Source of the DNA: Ramularia collo-cygni
Taxonomy: Eukaryota > Ascomycota > Dothideomycetes > Mycosphaerellales > Mycosphaerellaceae
Assembly: GCF_900074925.1 (NCBI RefSeq)
Contig: NW_019716255.1
Location: forward strand, 186,001-250,000
DNA: 64,000 bases
Direction of reading: 5' to 3'
Within the stretch, counting starts at the first letter, position 1. Each line of letters opens with the position of its first letter. The notes below the pieces were generated by a model that saw only the letters and a program-made list of their open reading frames with translations, searched no databases and had not been told where the DNA came from. Position numbers and translations under genes: made by a program. Shown in pieces: positions 31,926-41,679 of the stretch.

Positions 31926-32770
31926 ATGAGCGACGAAGCAGAAGACCCGCGACAAGAATCGGAAGTCGAAATTGTCACTTGCGCGGAAGAGTTGCCGCAC
32001 CTCGACCTGCAGGAATACATCTACGGCATGCTGTCTCTGATTACCTTGCTACAAGACGAAGAATTGACATTGGAATAGATGGTGCACGACAGTTATATCA
32101 TGACCTGCCCCCCGGAAGATCGAATCACATCGTCGTCGTCACGAATGCTCTTGGAAAGCATGCCGAGTTACTGCTAGCAAACGAATTGGAACTTCAAAAT
32201 ATCCAAGTCGTGGGCGCTAATATTCCATTCGATGCACATGATTCCCCGACTACTGGATCAAATTCCCACCGAGGGGATCGAGAGGCGATGGATAGATTGT
32301 TGATAGAGTGCAAACGACTTCTCGAAGAGCGATCTTCACAGCAGACTATCCCGTCACCATCACTCCCAGAACTCCGAGCACAGATCCTCGCAAATGCACG
32401 TCAATGCTTCCCGAATATCGTTCAAGACTACACCACCGGTCGTATCACCGAGACAGTTATGGGGCGAGACAGCAAGTACAGGCCTATATCTCGACAGGTC
32501 CCGCTCATCATCCCAGAATCTGAAATCTTCGACATTGCCATCACACAAGGTCTCGAGAGTTCTTTACAAGCCAGCTTAGTCTATGGACGTCTCGAGGATC
32601 TCAAATTCGCAATGCAAGGAGGAGGAAAGAAGACGTATTATGGGGCCATGGGAGCTTTACTGGAAGCGACAGTGCAGCGGCTGGTTAACTTAAGGGAGAG
32701 CGCACCGGCGAAGGGAACTTCCAGTCGTAACGACTCGCCTATGAGCGGATTGTGTCTGCCGAAGCAATGA
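31926..32770 (+). CDS. Unknown protein, tandem paralogue A (5' end uncertain)
   Basis: I do not recognise this family. From about 32080 to the TGA at 32768-32770 one frame is protein-like throughout, and its second half aligns with the next gene (33402-34139). Shared blocks are LRxQI(L/I)A(N/D)AR...(F/Y)P(N/D)I, EIFDI(A/V)I, (S/V)LVYGR and a Y-(G/D)-A-M helix. The start is the problem. A well-placed ATG at 31926 opens a different, acidic, protein-like frame that ends at TAG 32076-32078. An intron or a frameshift must connect it; one option is a 128-nt intron ending at the CGACAG near 32094. Without that, the first ATG in the main frame is at 32288, giving 160 residues. I see no signal peptide or membrane segment. 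Confidence 0.5.
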
Positions 32771-33401
32771 GAAAAGCAAGGAGGTACAGTTCAAGGCGCT
32801 AAACTTGCGCAGAGTCTTCTGTCGTGTCAAGATGGAATCCCGGAACAGCCGCCTGGGCATAGAGGGTAGTTCAGAGCTGACGATATGAGAAAGTCATCAA
32901 CAAAACAGCGCCCTCAACTACCCTCTCCATTGTATAACGGCTACTCTACTGATAGTAAAGGTTCCCGCAGCTCTAAATTGTCGATTCTGCAGAGAGCAAG
33001 CCTTGGGAAGTAACAAAGACGACTGAGAATGTCTTGTATCGATGAAGGCTTCTCTATCAATAGTTCTAGGGTAGACGAATTCTCTCCATAGATGTGCAAA
33101 GACACTGCAGAGTCCCATGGTCCCAGCACGAAACTCGATCCATAAAGATTCAGAAAATGTCCATGAGACCGTCTCATGCCAGTGATGTGGGTGGTCGAAC
33201 CTATGCCAAAAGCATATCAATCAGCACGTGGTGAGTGTATTGTATTGACCGTTAGCAGAATGGCCGCCAGTTTGGNAACAATAAGTAACGGCTCCCCACC
33301 ACCTACCAAGATCCCCTCCTCGTCTTCCCCACTTCTATACAGTTGCCCTTTTCCCCATAGAACTCCAGCGCACAGAATTCCTCGCAGAAACCGCCATTAC
33401 G
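32771..33401. other. Spacer between the tandem paralogues
   Basis: These 631 bases contain no gene I can support. A single N lies at 33276 or 33277. Confidence 0.45.
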
Positions 33402-34139
33402 ATGAGTGTCCACACAGCCCACTCGATCCACTCGAGCCATTCGAACCACAGCGCCGTAACAGCCAGTACACGAGTAGCACAACCCAGCGCAGGCAACGCA
33501 ACAATCACCGAACTCCGCGAACAAATCATCGGTGAGTCCCTACAATTCCTACTCGCGATGGAATTCCAAAGCAAAAAAAAAACACAAAAAAAGATGCCGT
33601 ACTAATCTCCTCTCAAGCCGACGCCCGAATGCTCTACCCAGACATTTTCAAGCGATATCTCAGCGGCAAAGGTCTAATACAAGGACCCGTCCGTCGGGAA
33701 GAAATCTTCGATATTGTCATCATCAGGAAACCTAGCGCGCAAGGAATCACGGCTGTGTTGGTTTATGGGAGGCCCGAGAGTAGGAGGACTGCGTTGCAGA
33801 GTGAGGAGAAGAGGTCTTATTTTGACGCTATGGAGAGTTTGTTGCTTTGCTTGGCTGGGAATTTGGGGGAGAAGAGTAGGATTGAGAGGGATGGTAGTAA
33901 GTCTAATTTTTTTTGATATTTGATGATTATGATGATGTGTGGGAAAGCCTGGTTTTCAAGTGAGTGGTGTTGAGAATTTGGGGGTCTGCTCTGGGGGGTT
34001 GTGTTGAGAGGATGAGACTGATGGGTTGGGAACAGATAGACCGCGTTATCGATGGGAGCTTATTAGGATTAAGGGAAAGGATATTGGGTTGATAGGGAGA
34101 GGGGGAAAGGAGGCGGAGGATGTTCTGCTGCTTCCTTAG
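33402..34139 (+). CDS. Unknown protein, tandem paralogue B
   Basis: Three exons (33402-33531, 33618-33896, 34036-34139) encode about 170 residues. Intron 1 has GTGAG, an ACTAATC branch site and CAAG; its removal restores LREQII-ADARMLYPDI, which aligns with the uninterrupted LRAQIL-ANARQCFPNI of paralogue A. Intron 2 uses a GTAAGT donor and a CAG acceptor and adds a basic C-terminal segment, PRYRWELIRIKGKDIGLIGRGG, that paralogue A lacks. The N-terminal 35 residues are Ser/His/Ala-rich. The shared core contains REEIFDIVI, AVLVYGRPE and YFDAMESLL. I know no function for the family. The agreement between the two genes is the main support that both are real. Confidence 0.6.
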
Positions 34140-34370
34140 CGTCTCGGGAGTTACAGGTATGGATGTGGTTCGGGTTCCAGGAGTTTTGTGAGGGAGAATA
34201 TCAATTGATGACCTGGTAGAATAACTATTCGATCCTTGTAACTACTTACGAACTCACTTTTCTACGTGGCAAGAGCGGCCAAAAGTACGCATTGCTTGCG
34301 TCCTTCGTCTCGATTGCCACTTGTGTGCAAGGAGAGATCAGAGCACCATGCATGTGGATGAGATATACTA

Positions 34371-36521
34371 ATGTCGCTCCACGCCGGTCACCCTGAGACC
34401 ACCAATCTCTCGCACCATCAAGCACTGCATCATGATCAGATCAGAATCTTGATTTTGAACGCAGGGCTGCCTGGATCTCCGCTTGAAGCAAGTCTCCAGA
34501 CAATTTCCTTGAGCGATCTGATAAATCGCAATGAATATACCAGTGATGGCATTGGGGGCTATACTCATCACTACGAGGCCATCTCCTATTGCTGGGGAGA
34601 ACCCNTCTTCCCGAAATCCTGCAAGTTTGCAGAGGGTGGCGAGATGCTCCTGACGGAATCGCTCCACTCAGCACTTCAGGCATTTCGATATCCGGACAGG
34701 AGCAGGAGTCTATGGGCTGATGCCGTGTGCATAGATCAAGCAAATACATCCGAAAGATCCTCCCAGGTGGAGCTGATGGGCGACATCTTTGCAAAAGCAA
34801 CGCGTGTTCTGGTATGGCTTGGCGATCCGCTGGGCAATGGTTCTGATACTCTTGCGTTCGCGGCGTTGAACATGCCTATTACCCCTCAAGGTGACAGATC
34901 GAGAAAGGAACTGCTCGCTCTAATGGAGCAGTATCTTCCCTATGCGGAGCGCTGCGCCTGTTGCAATGAAACGGTTCCGGATGGTACTCCAGTAACACTT
35001 GCGAGTGGACTGACAGCAATCGCGAAGCTGCTAGAACGACCATTTTTCCAGCGCCTATGGGTTGTGCAAGAGATTGTCTTCGCCCAAGCCGTGGAGGTCT
35101 ACTGCGGTAGACATCACGCACCCTGGGAAATGTTCACCGAACTCTCCCGAGTGCCGGGCCAATATCAAGGAGATCAGGAGTACATTGATCAACAATACAC
35201 CACAGCCATTCCTCGAGCAGAATTGCGAAAAGTATGGGCACAAACCAACTACCTCAACCAACTCCGGTCTCGTCACCGTCAACGAAAAACAGACACTTTT
35301 AGGCCCACGGAGCTATGTAAAGATCTACTCATGATGTCCAAGCTACAATGTCGAAATCCGCACGATCGAATTTTTGGTGTTTCGAGAGTACTCGGTTTGC
35401 GTGACATACCAAGTCTACGTGCGGATTACACCCTCTCCGTTGCAGAGGTATATCGACGAGTAGCAGAAGTCTACATCACAGCACAAGCAAATCGACCCGG
35501 TGGACACGCCGTTCTACTCCTCGCTCTCACTTCCACAGAAGCCGCAGAAGCCAAATTCCTAGCAAGACCATCCTGGGTACCGGATCTACAGCATTTATCA
35601 GAGAGATCACGCGCGAAGAATACATACTACCAGTGGGCGTTTGCTGAGCGGCAATTCTATGCCGACGCTGCACTCTTTCGTTGCTATATCTCCCCCGAGA
35701 AACCTCTGGAGCTCTGTATCAGAGGGAGGTGTTTTGGGGAAATCACCGCACTTCTAGAGACATCGCAGTGTCCTTCAAAACATACCCACAGACGTTCAGG
35801 CGAGAAGTGTCCATCTGCCGAAGGAGTGGAATTGCTTCGCTGGCATGCTCGTTGTCGACGCTTTCTCGAGCAATACGCATATATCGACTCCGTGGACACT
35901 GATGATGCGGGTGTTGTTGAAAAATTGGACGCAATTTTCTCTTGTGATCGTGCCAAAGACGGCGCTTCTCTTCACGTGGAAACGATCTCGAAATGGCTTG
36001 ATGAAGATTCGGAAGACATGGATACTCTAGACCTTCAGTCCGTTTGTAGACAGCTGAAGCCTTATATCACTGGATACCCGGTGGATCGAGATCGTCTCCT
36101 GTGCATTGCAAACTGCGGCTCTAGAAGTGGAGCTGGATGGGTTCCCTCGGACGCGAAAATTGGTGATCAACTTTGTCAGTTCGCTGGCTCGCCATATCCA
36201 TTTCTCGTTCGGGAAGATGTGGACGGGAGGTATAAACTCTTGGGCGACGCTTTCATGACAGGCGTCACAGAGGCTGAAGTCCTGGGTCTTGATGATGTTG
36301 TATGGAGTTCTCATTTGACAAGTCTTCGAACCTGTGACGGTGCACTTAAAAGTTGGATGCAGTCCGAAGCGCGGAAAGAAATGAAGGTCGAGAAGAATAA
36401 TGGGTTTAATCTCAGCAAAAGAGATGAGCAGTTCAAGACCGCTCGACAGGATGCCATTGATCGCTTGAAGGATTTCTATCGTCAAAGCGACGATGACCTT
36501 GTCTGGATTTGTCTCAGATGA
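34371..36521 (+). CDS. Heterokaryon incompatibility (HET) domain protein
   Basis: The intronless gene encodes 716 residues. The N-terminal HET domain (PF06985) shows its three signature blocks in order: YEAISYCWGE at 68-77, LWADAVCIDQ at 114-123 and RVLVWLG at 145-151. A cysteine cluster CACCNETV and the helix ITAIAKLLERPFFQRLWVVQEI follow, the latter being the usual end of the domain (RxWxxQE). The remaining ~450 residues have no repeat or NLR module I can see; they contain RNPHDRIFGVSRVLG, also common in HET proteins. HET domains act as TIR-like cell-death effectors in fungal nonself recognition, though most family members are uncharacterised. The N at 34605 lies next to the first motif. 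Confidence 0.9.
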   Translation: MSLHAGHPETTNLSHHQALHHDQIRILILNAGLPGSPLEASLQTISLSDLINRNEYTSDGIGGYTHHYEAISYCWGEPXFPKSCKFAEGGEMLLTESLHSALQAFRYPDRSRSLWADAVCIDQANTSERSSQVELMGDIFAKATRVLVWLGDPLGNGSDTLAFAALNMPITPQGDRSRKELLALMEQYLPYAERCACCNETVPDGTPVTLASGLTAIAKLLERPFFQRLWVVQEIVFAQAVEVYCGRHHAPWEMFTELSRVPGQYQGDQEYIDQQYTTAIPRAELRKVWAQTNYLNQLRSRHRQRKTDTFRPTELCKDLLMMSKLQCRNPHDRIFGVSRVLGLRDIPSLRADYTLSVAEVYRRVAEVYITAQANRPGGHAVLLLALTSTEAAEAKFLARPSWVPDLQHLSERSRAKNTYYQWAFAERQFYADAALFRCYISPEKPLELCIRGRCFGEITALLETSQCPSKHTHRRSGEKCPSAEGVELLRWHARCRRFLEQYAYIDSVDTDDAGVVEKLDAIFSCDRAKDGASLHVETISKWLDEDSEDMDTLDLQSVCRQLKPYITGYPVDRDRLLCIANCGSRSGAGWVPSDAKIGDQLCQFAGSPYPFLVREDVDGRYKLLGDAFMTGVTEAEVLGLDDVVWSSHLTSLRTCDGALKSWMQSEARKEMKVEKNNGFNLSKRDEQFKTARQDAIDRLKDFYRQSDDDLVWICLR

Positions 36522-37145
36522 TTTGACAACAACCTAGCAATCCCTGTATTCGAAGCTCTACACCAGCGAATGAATCTTTCGATTTTTTCCTTCCAGCTCA
36601 TCGACAGGGTTGAGAACTCTGGGCGATGCTGGGGTTGGCCTGACACAGCGAATGCGTACGCCCATGGTGGAATTTTGCTTTGCATGGATGCATGCCCTCA
36701 TCAATGCATGCAAAAGTATAAACAAAAAAATATAACAAGACTGGCATGAGACCACCCTCCGTCTCTGTCTTGGGAGAGATATCATCATCACACGCCGCGC
36801 AACACAATCGTTGAGAGTTCCTTCCAAAAGTGGCTGATCCGTCCATCCGGCAGGATGACAGCTGTCCGCGATAGGAGCGATTGGAGTGTTGCCGTGTGGT
36901 CGCCGGCAATTGAAGGTATGGAATGTCAGACCAAATACGGAGTTTGGTATCCATGTAAGTAAGCAGGCCAACGACGAACATTTGTTCGAGAAAGTTCTTC
37001 CTTTTTTCTGATTCGAAATGTTTTTCCCGCAAAAACAGCCGGTGCAGATATCAGTTTACCTCCGATTTCAACGACCTGGCATCCCATAGCAAATCTGAAT
37101 CCTTGGCTGAGTCCTGCAATTCCCAAAGCACGGAGAGGGAGATTC
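36522..37145. other. Intergenic, no supported gene
   Basis: These 624 bases contain several overlapping minus-strand frames with no domain or sensible composition. Confidence 0.45.
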
Positions 37146-37658
37146 ATGATCGATTCCATGCAGCTACCACCTGTGGATCCATATTCCTGTCCCGCACGAA
37201 TCTATCGAGCCGTACATGATGGTCATGAATGTAGGGGACTGCGACCTCGTAGCGATATACGACCGAATTATTGGTACGTTTGGCGCAAGCAAGCAGCAGC
37301 AAAAGTCCTCGAAACTTCCATCATTCTTCTGACTACTGACGGGAATTATAGGAATTTTCATTTATACCTCGAGAAACTCTTTGATCCGAAAGTGACGCTT
37401 CTAAGCCCTTTTATGCTCCTCACTTCAGACTTTCGAGTCGCAGAATCTNGGTGCAAAGAATACCAAAAGCAAGGCAATAAGCACCCGCGGATTCTGGAGC
37501 TCGACCTCCATGCTTGGGCGACTTCTACCAGAAAGCCGATTTGGAGGGCCATTGATCTGATCACTGCTTTTGGGTTGCCGTGGGATGATTGGAGTGCCAA
37601 TGGGTACATTTTGGCCGATTGTATCGATGGCGCTAGAGTTGTTTCTGAGTGGCCGTGA
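37146..37658 (+). CDS. Small DUF7587-like protein
   Basis: The sequence is open from ATG 37146 to TGA 37656-37658, but I think it contains a 78-nt in-frame intron at 37274-37351 with a GTACGT donor, two CTGAC sites and a TTATAG acceptor. Removing it gives 144 residues and joins RPNYW to NFHLYLEKLF. The product then follows the plan of the fungal DUF7587 domain: an RIYRAVHDG start, an RSD loop, a region ending LLSPFMLLTSDFRVAE, a strand RILELDLH and an end GYILADCIDGARVV. The function of that domain is not known to me. The gene follows the HET gene in the same orientation. The family call rests on pattern resemblance only. The N at 37449 is in the first position of a codon that is probably Trp. 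Confidence 0.5.
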   Translation: MIDSMQLPPVDPYSCPARIYRAVHDGHECRGLRPRSDIRPNYWYVWRKQAAAKVLETSIILLTTDGNYRNFHLYLEKLFDPKVTLLSPFMLLTSDFRVAESXCKEYQKQGNKHPRILELDLHAWATSTRKPIWRAIDLITAFGLPWDDWSANGYILADCIDGARVVSEWP

Positions 37659-38212
37659 TGAGGAAGATGAGGAAAGATTTTTCGAGGGTGAATGAAGAAG
37701 GTGGATCCATGAAGAGGGTTTGAGAATTGTAATATTTCGTACGTTAGCGGATAGTATCTAGTGTGAGATTGATTCAATTTGCAGATGTCATCAGCCGCGA
37801 GGCAGATAACGAAGTTCACTGGAATCTCACTCTCGGCTGCGCGATATGAGGTGCGGTGGAATGCGTAGCCCTTCCGCTGTTCTGCGATCCTCTGCACCGG
37901 ATGGCATTCATATCCATGAGGCGGGTCGAGGTCACTCCCGTCACGATTCGGCGAGTTTTGATTCGTATTGCCCGGTCATGATTGGTGTATTCGGGCGGAG
38001 AGAGTGTTCAAGGCGACGAGATTTTCAGGCCAAAAAGCCATCATCGGTAGGCCTGATAAATCTCGACTTGACAGGCAGCACCATGGCATTACTTGGCAGA
38101 ACCCGCAGGCATGTATCAATCTCCGGAGATCTTAATCTGCAGGCTGATGATCTTTTTGCAGGCTGACGGAGCATAGCAGTAGTTTATTCACCTGAGTGAC
38201 TCTTACAAGATC
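37659..38212. other. Convergent 3' region
   Basis: These 554 bases separate the DUF7587-like gene from the Fungal_trans gene. A frame at 37846-38166 is open but not convincing. Confidence 0.4.
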
Positions 38213-40224
38213 TCACCCCGCGAACTGCATGCCACCAACATCGAAGAGATTCTCCCATGAAAGGTCTTTGAAGAAGTCGTCTACGTCCCACTCGAAGTTT
38301 GTGGTCATGTGTGAAGATTGCATCTCGGGACCTGCAAATACTGCAGACGCACTCGGTTCCGATGATGGTGCTATAGGTCCAGGATTCGGGNCGTGGGCCA
38401 ACGGGGACGAGCCATCCGGATCACCGAAACGTCTACGTTTTGAGCCGTGAGCCATAGAGTTGTCATCCACATTGCTATCGCCTCTTGGCCTTCGCCTCGT
38501 CCTTTGTAAGTCGGATAGAAGATTAGATAGCGCGGCGTGGCAGCGTTGCGCACTACTCCAGCGCTCGCCTAGTCTACAGAGCAGTTCCAGGCAGCGAACG
38601 ATCTCTCTATATATACTGTCAGCAGAGAAAAGTGGTATCGACTGCAGTCTGACTCACTGAGAGCCCTGATCAATAGAGTAAAGCCCAACTTGACAGGCAA
38701 AGGAGATTATGAGACCTGACATCCACACAGAGGCGAGATATCCAGGCCAAAACAGATGTTGCTGTCTTTCCAATGCAATGATAGTTCGCTTTGCGGCCCG
38801 AATAGTGACTTGTAGTCCGTGGTGAAACTCAGGCGCTGATCTTGAGAGGGAAAGGGATGGCCGATTAATTGAGATGATGAGTTGTTCGTAAAGTACATGC
38901 AGGAATGGTAGGAAGCGGGAGACCTGTGAATCTCCTGCTTGATCCGGTGTGGGCTCCTCCGGCAGGCCATTGAACCACTTGTCTACGTCTGAACGGAGGA
39001 AAAGGATTCGGCGCGGATCGTGATGTCGTGAGTGGATTGAAACGTGGAAGATGTCGAGCGAACGTCCTACTAGCCGGCCTGTAGCAAGGACAGATAAGTA
39101 TTAGTCAGGCAAGGGTAGTGTGGCAGCATTGACATACCGTGCTCGACGAGGTTTGCAAGTACGATCAGCCGGCTTGAGTTCTCGGCAACACTGGGACTGG
39201 CAGTATGAGAGCTGGGTGTTTGTTGGTCATCGATGTGACACTGTGGCTCACTACCGGGTGTTTCAACCATTTCTGACCCGCCGGGTCTTGGCATACCATG
39301 CGCGTCCCGTCGAGCGGGCTCGTGCATCTCCGTCCTGCCAGCTACGCAGACGTCGATTTCAGGATCCGGCAGCGATACCGGTATCCCCAGACTCTGGGAA
39401 AGGTATCGATCCAACACATAAGCACTCCAGAATATTCTCTTCCGAAGCTCCCGATCCTCGTCCGACAATTGAGGGTATCGATATGGGCAGCGGTGGAGAC
39501 CAGCGTGATACAAAAGCTTTGCTAGGATGCCGCCGATTGTCGACGCTGTGCGAAGGGCCATGGTGGAGACACAATACAGCTGCGCAGCAAGCGCGGTTTG
39601 CNTCGCTAGTATATCATTCCTACAAGCTAGGGTTGCAACTAGAGAAAGAAGGCTCGATCTGGAGAGGGATCTAGCATGAGAATTGCGCATGTCCGAAGAG
39701 GAGGCACCCATACTCAAAACACATTGCAAGATCAAAAGTTGAGAAGCTCGTTTCCGATCCACAAGAAGCCTGCCCGAGCTGCCAAGTATTTGGGAGTCTT
39801 TGTATAGAGTTTCGAGATCTTGGAGAAAGTCCGGGCCAGATAAGAACGGCATGATTGGATGCCATTGTCGAAAGTACTCGACGGCAAGAGACTGTGCTAC
39901 TTCGTAGGTTGGAAGGGATCCCAGGCCAAAGGCGTTTTGAATCTCGACATCGCTCTGCTGGCCAATACTCAATACAAATTCTTGGCCGCGCTCGGGTGAA
40001 TTCCGTTGGGATGATGAAAAGTCGTCGTCTCCACCTACGGTATCTTCTGCAGCCGGGAGATGATGGTATCCGGAGACAGCAAAGGCCTGCTTTACGGTGT
40101 TGACGAAGTAAACACCACTACTCGAGCCTATGAAACGACTTTCATGTGGTGTAGGTTGGGTCAAAGATCCAATCTCGCGAGTGCTGGCTGGCGAGTCCTC
40201 CGGCTCTACTTTCGCGGGCTCCAT
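38213..40224 (-). CDS. Fungal_trans domain regulator lacking a zinc cluster
   Basis: Three exons (39138-40224, 38658-39078, 38213-38606) encode 633 residues. Intron 1 runs GTATGT to CTACAG with TGACTAAT; intron 2 runs GTGAGT to ATATAG with CTGAC. The protein starts with a short acidic segment, then FIGSSSGVYFVNTVKQAF, a motif that in related regulators sits between the zinc cluster and the middle domain. The Fungal_trans domain (PF04082) follows at about residues 110-360, with FRQWHPIMPFL, LLYHAGLHRCP and RKRIFWSAYVLDRYLS. The C-terminal part includes VDKWFNGLP, LYEQLIISINRPSLSL and an acidic aromatic end EWDVDDFFKDLSWENLF that could be an activation domain. No CxxCRxxKxxC motif is present upstream on this strand. 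The divergent neighbour at 40654 encodes exactly that missing part. Ns at 38391 and 39602 each affect one residue. Confidence 0.82.
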
Positions 40225-40653
40225 CCTTGCAAGTCTGAAGCGGGAGGCTAAGGTAGTGGTAAGTTGGACTGAAGGTTGGCACGGTGTGTTCGCATGTTGC
40301 TTAGATTCCAACGAGATNGATGTAGTCCTTTAAGCGGCAAGTCTCTCAACTTGGGAGTGATGGTGTTCACACGTCGACTTCAATGTGTTGTTGCCAGTCC
40401 TTGCTGGGAAGCGACTTCCACAATCTGTCCGATGTAACGAGCGGCTAGATATATCGCGATTCAACCCTCAGCATCAATGTCAATGTCAATGTGAAGTCTA
40501 CCAGGTATCTAGGTGAAGTCAAAAGTCTTTACCGGGTGCCGGGACTTTGGTCCTTGGATTCCGCGCCGAGGAAAAGGCGGGAACGGGGCCTTCATTTCTC
40601 CTCATCTTTCTTCCGCACACTACTACTACAGTCAAGTCAACAACATCGCAGAG
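40225..40653. promoter_or_regulatory. Divergent promoter between the two regulator genes
   Basis: These 429 bases lie between the ATG of the Fungal_trans gene (-) and that of the zinc-cluster gene (+). The part 40470-40490 has three TCAATG words in a row. No CGG inverted or everted pair that would be a clear Zn2Cys6 site stands out to me. Confidence 0.45.
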
Positions 40654-41555
40654 ATGCCATCCAGTACTAGCGCCTCGGACAAGAATCGCCGCTCTCGTAT
40701 CACAGCTGCCTGTGCGGTGTGTAGAGGTGAGTCGGGGCATTCATTGAGATGGTGTCGCCACCGTCCATTGCTTATTTCGCCATAGCCAAGCGCCAAAAGT
40801 GCAGTGGATCCAAGCCTCAATGTGATCAATGTCGAATGCACAACGAGGAATGTTGGTGGAGCGATCAGAAGAAGAGGCAAGGAGAAATGACAGTGAATCT
40901 CGATGGCGATGACTGACGATTGTATAGAGGACCGGCAAAGGATTACCTGCGATCATTGCAAGACAGACTCCAAGAGACGGAGCGATTACTGCTGACCGTC
41001 CTTCCGCACGTTCCGGATGAGATTCTTGGGCCAGTACTACAGCAAAGCGATGCTACTAGCGGACCCTCGCATCAAGCTTGGACAAGCTCCCTATCAGGAC
41101 CTGAATACTGGTCACGGTTCAGTTTAAATAGGATCGACCACATCAGAGACTGGCAAGACCACCGCGCAAGTGGCGTTCTCAGACCGAGCCCACAGTCAAG
41201 CCAGCCTGCGCAGAACAGTGCCCAAGCCAGCATTCCCGACGAGATGCATCACCCTAGTGCTCATATTCATCAAAACATGCTCAGCGAACACGCTGGACAG
41301 AATGGTGGTCTCGCAGGATCAACTCCCGCAAATGATGGTTGGTCCCAACCCCAGCCTCCGCCTGCCAGACTCGATGAGCGAAGATATAGTGAAGAAACGC
41401 GGGATGCATGCGAAGCTTTATTCTCCATATCAAGGCCATCCGAGACGAAGCGTCCGGAATACGCTCCACCAGGCCAGAATCCCCAAAGCCCTTACCCAGC
41501 AACAACGGGAGATCGGACGTCCTTGCCGTCACAGCTGCCTAAATTGTTCTGGTGA
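40654..41555 (+). CDS. Zn2Cys6 DNA-binding protein without a middle homology domain
   Basis: Three exons (40654-40726, 40786-40876, 40928-41555) encode 263 residues. Splicing across intron 1 creates the zinc cluster CAVCRAKRQKCSG..QCDQCRMHNEEC, with Cys at residues 20, 23, 30, 37, 40 and 47 in the pattern CX2CX6CX6CX2CX6C. Intron 2 must start with GC (AG|GCAAGG) and end TATAG; this 51-nt GC-AG intron joins SDQKKR to GPAKDYLRSLQDRLQE, the normal linker and coiled-coil dimerisation segment. No GT donor gives this frame. The rest is Ser/Gln/Pro-rich and disordered, and the frame ends at TGA 41553-41555 before the convergent catalase-like gene. There is no room for a Fungal_trans domain. The product could bind DNA as a dimer but would need a partner or act as a competitor. 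Confidence 0.8.
40877..40927 (+). other. GC-AG intron
   Basis: This 51-nt intron starts GCAAGG and ends GTATAG, with CTGAC ten bases before the acceptor. It is the only splice that connects the zinc cluster to its linker in frame. The exon side of the donor is AAGAG, close to the AG|GC consensus of GC-AG introns. Confidence 0.75.
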
Positions 41556-41679
41556 TATTGCTAAGAGGACCTTTATGACATGGCACAGTCTTTGCATTTT
41601 AGAACAGCAAGCGACAGGATCACGCAAAGTACCGAGAATTGCTTGCGCTACGTATGACTAGTATAATCACCACCACACG

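Noticed and set aside
37846..38166. A 106-codon plus-strand frame after the DUF7587-like gene
   Set aside because: It is Ser/Arg/His-rich without any recognisable motif, and its composition resembles random sequence.
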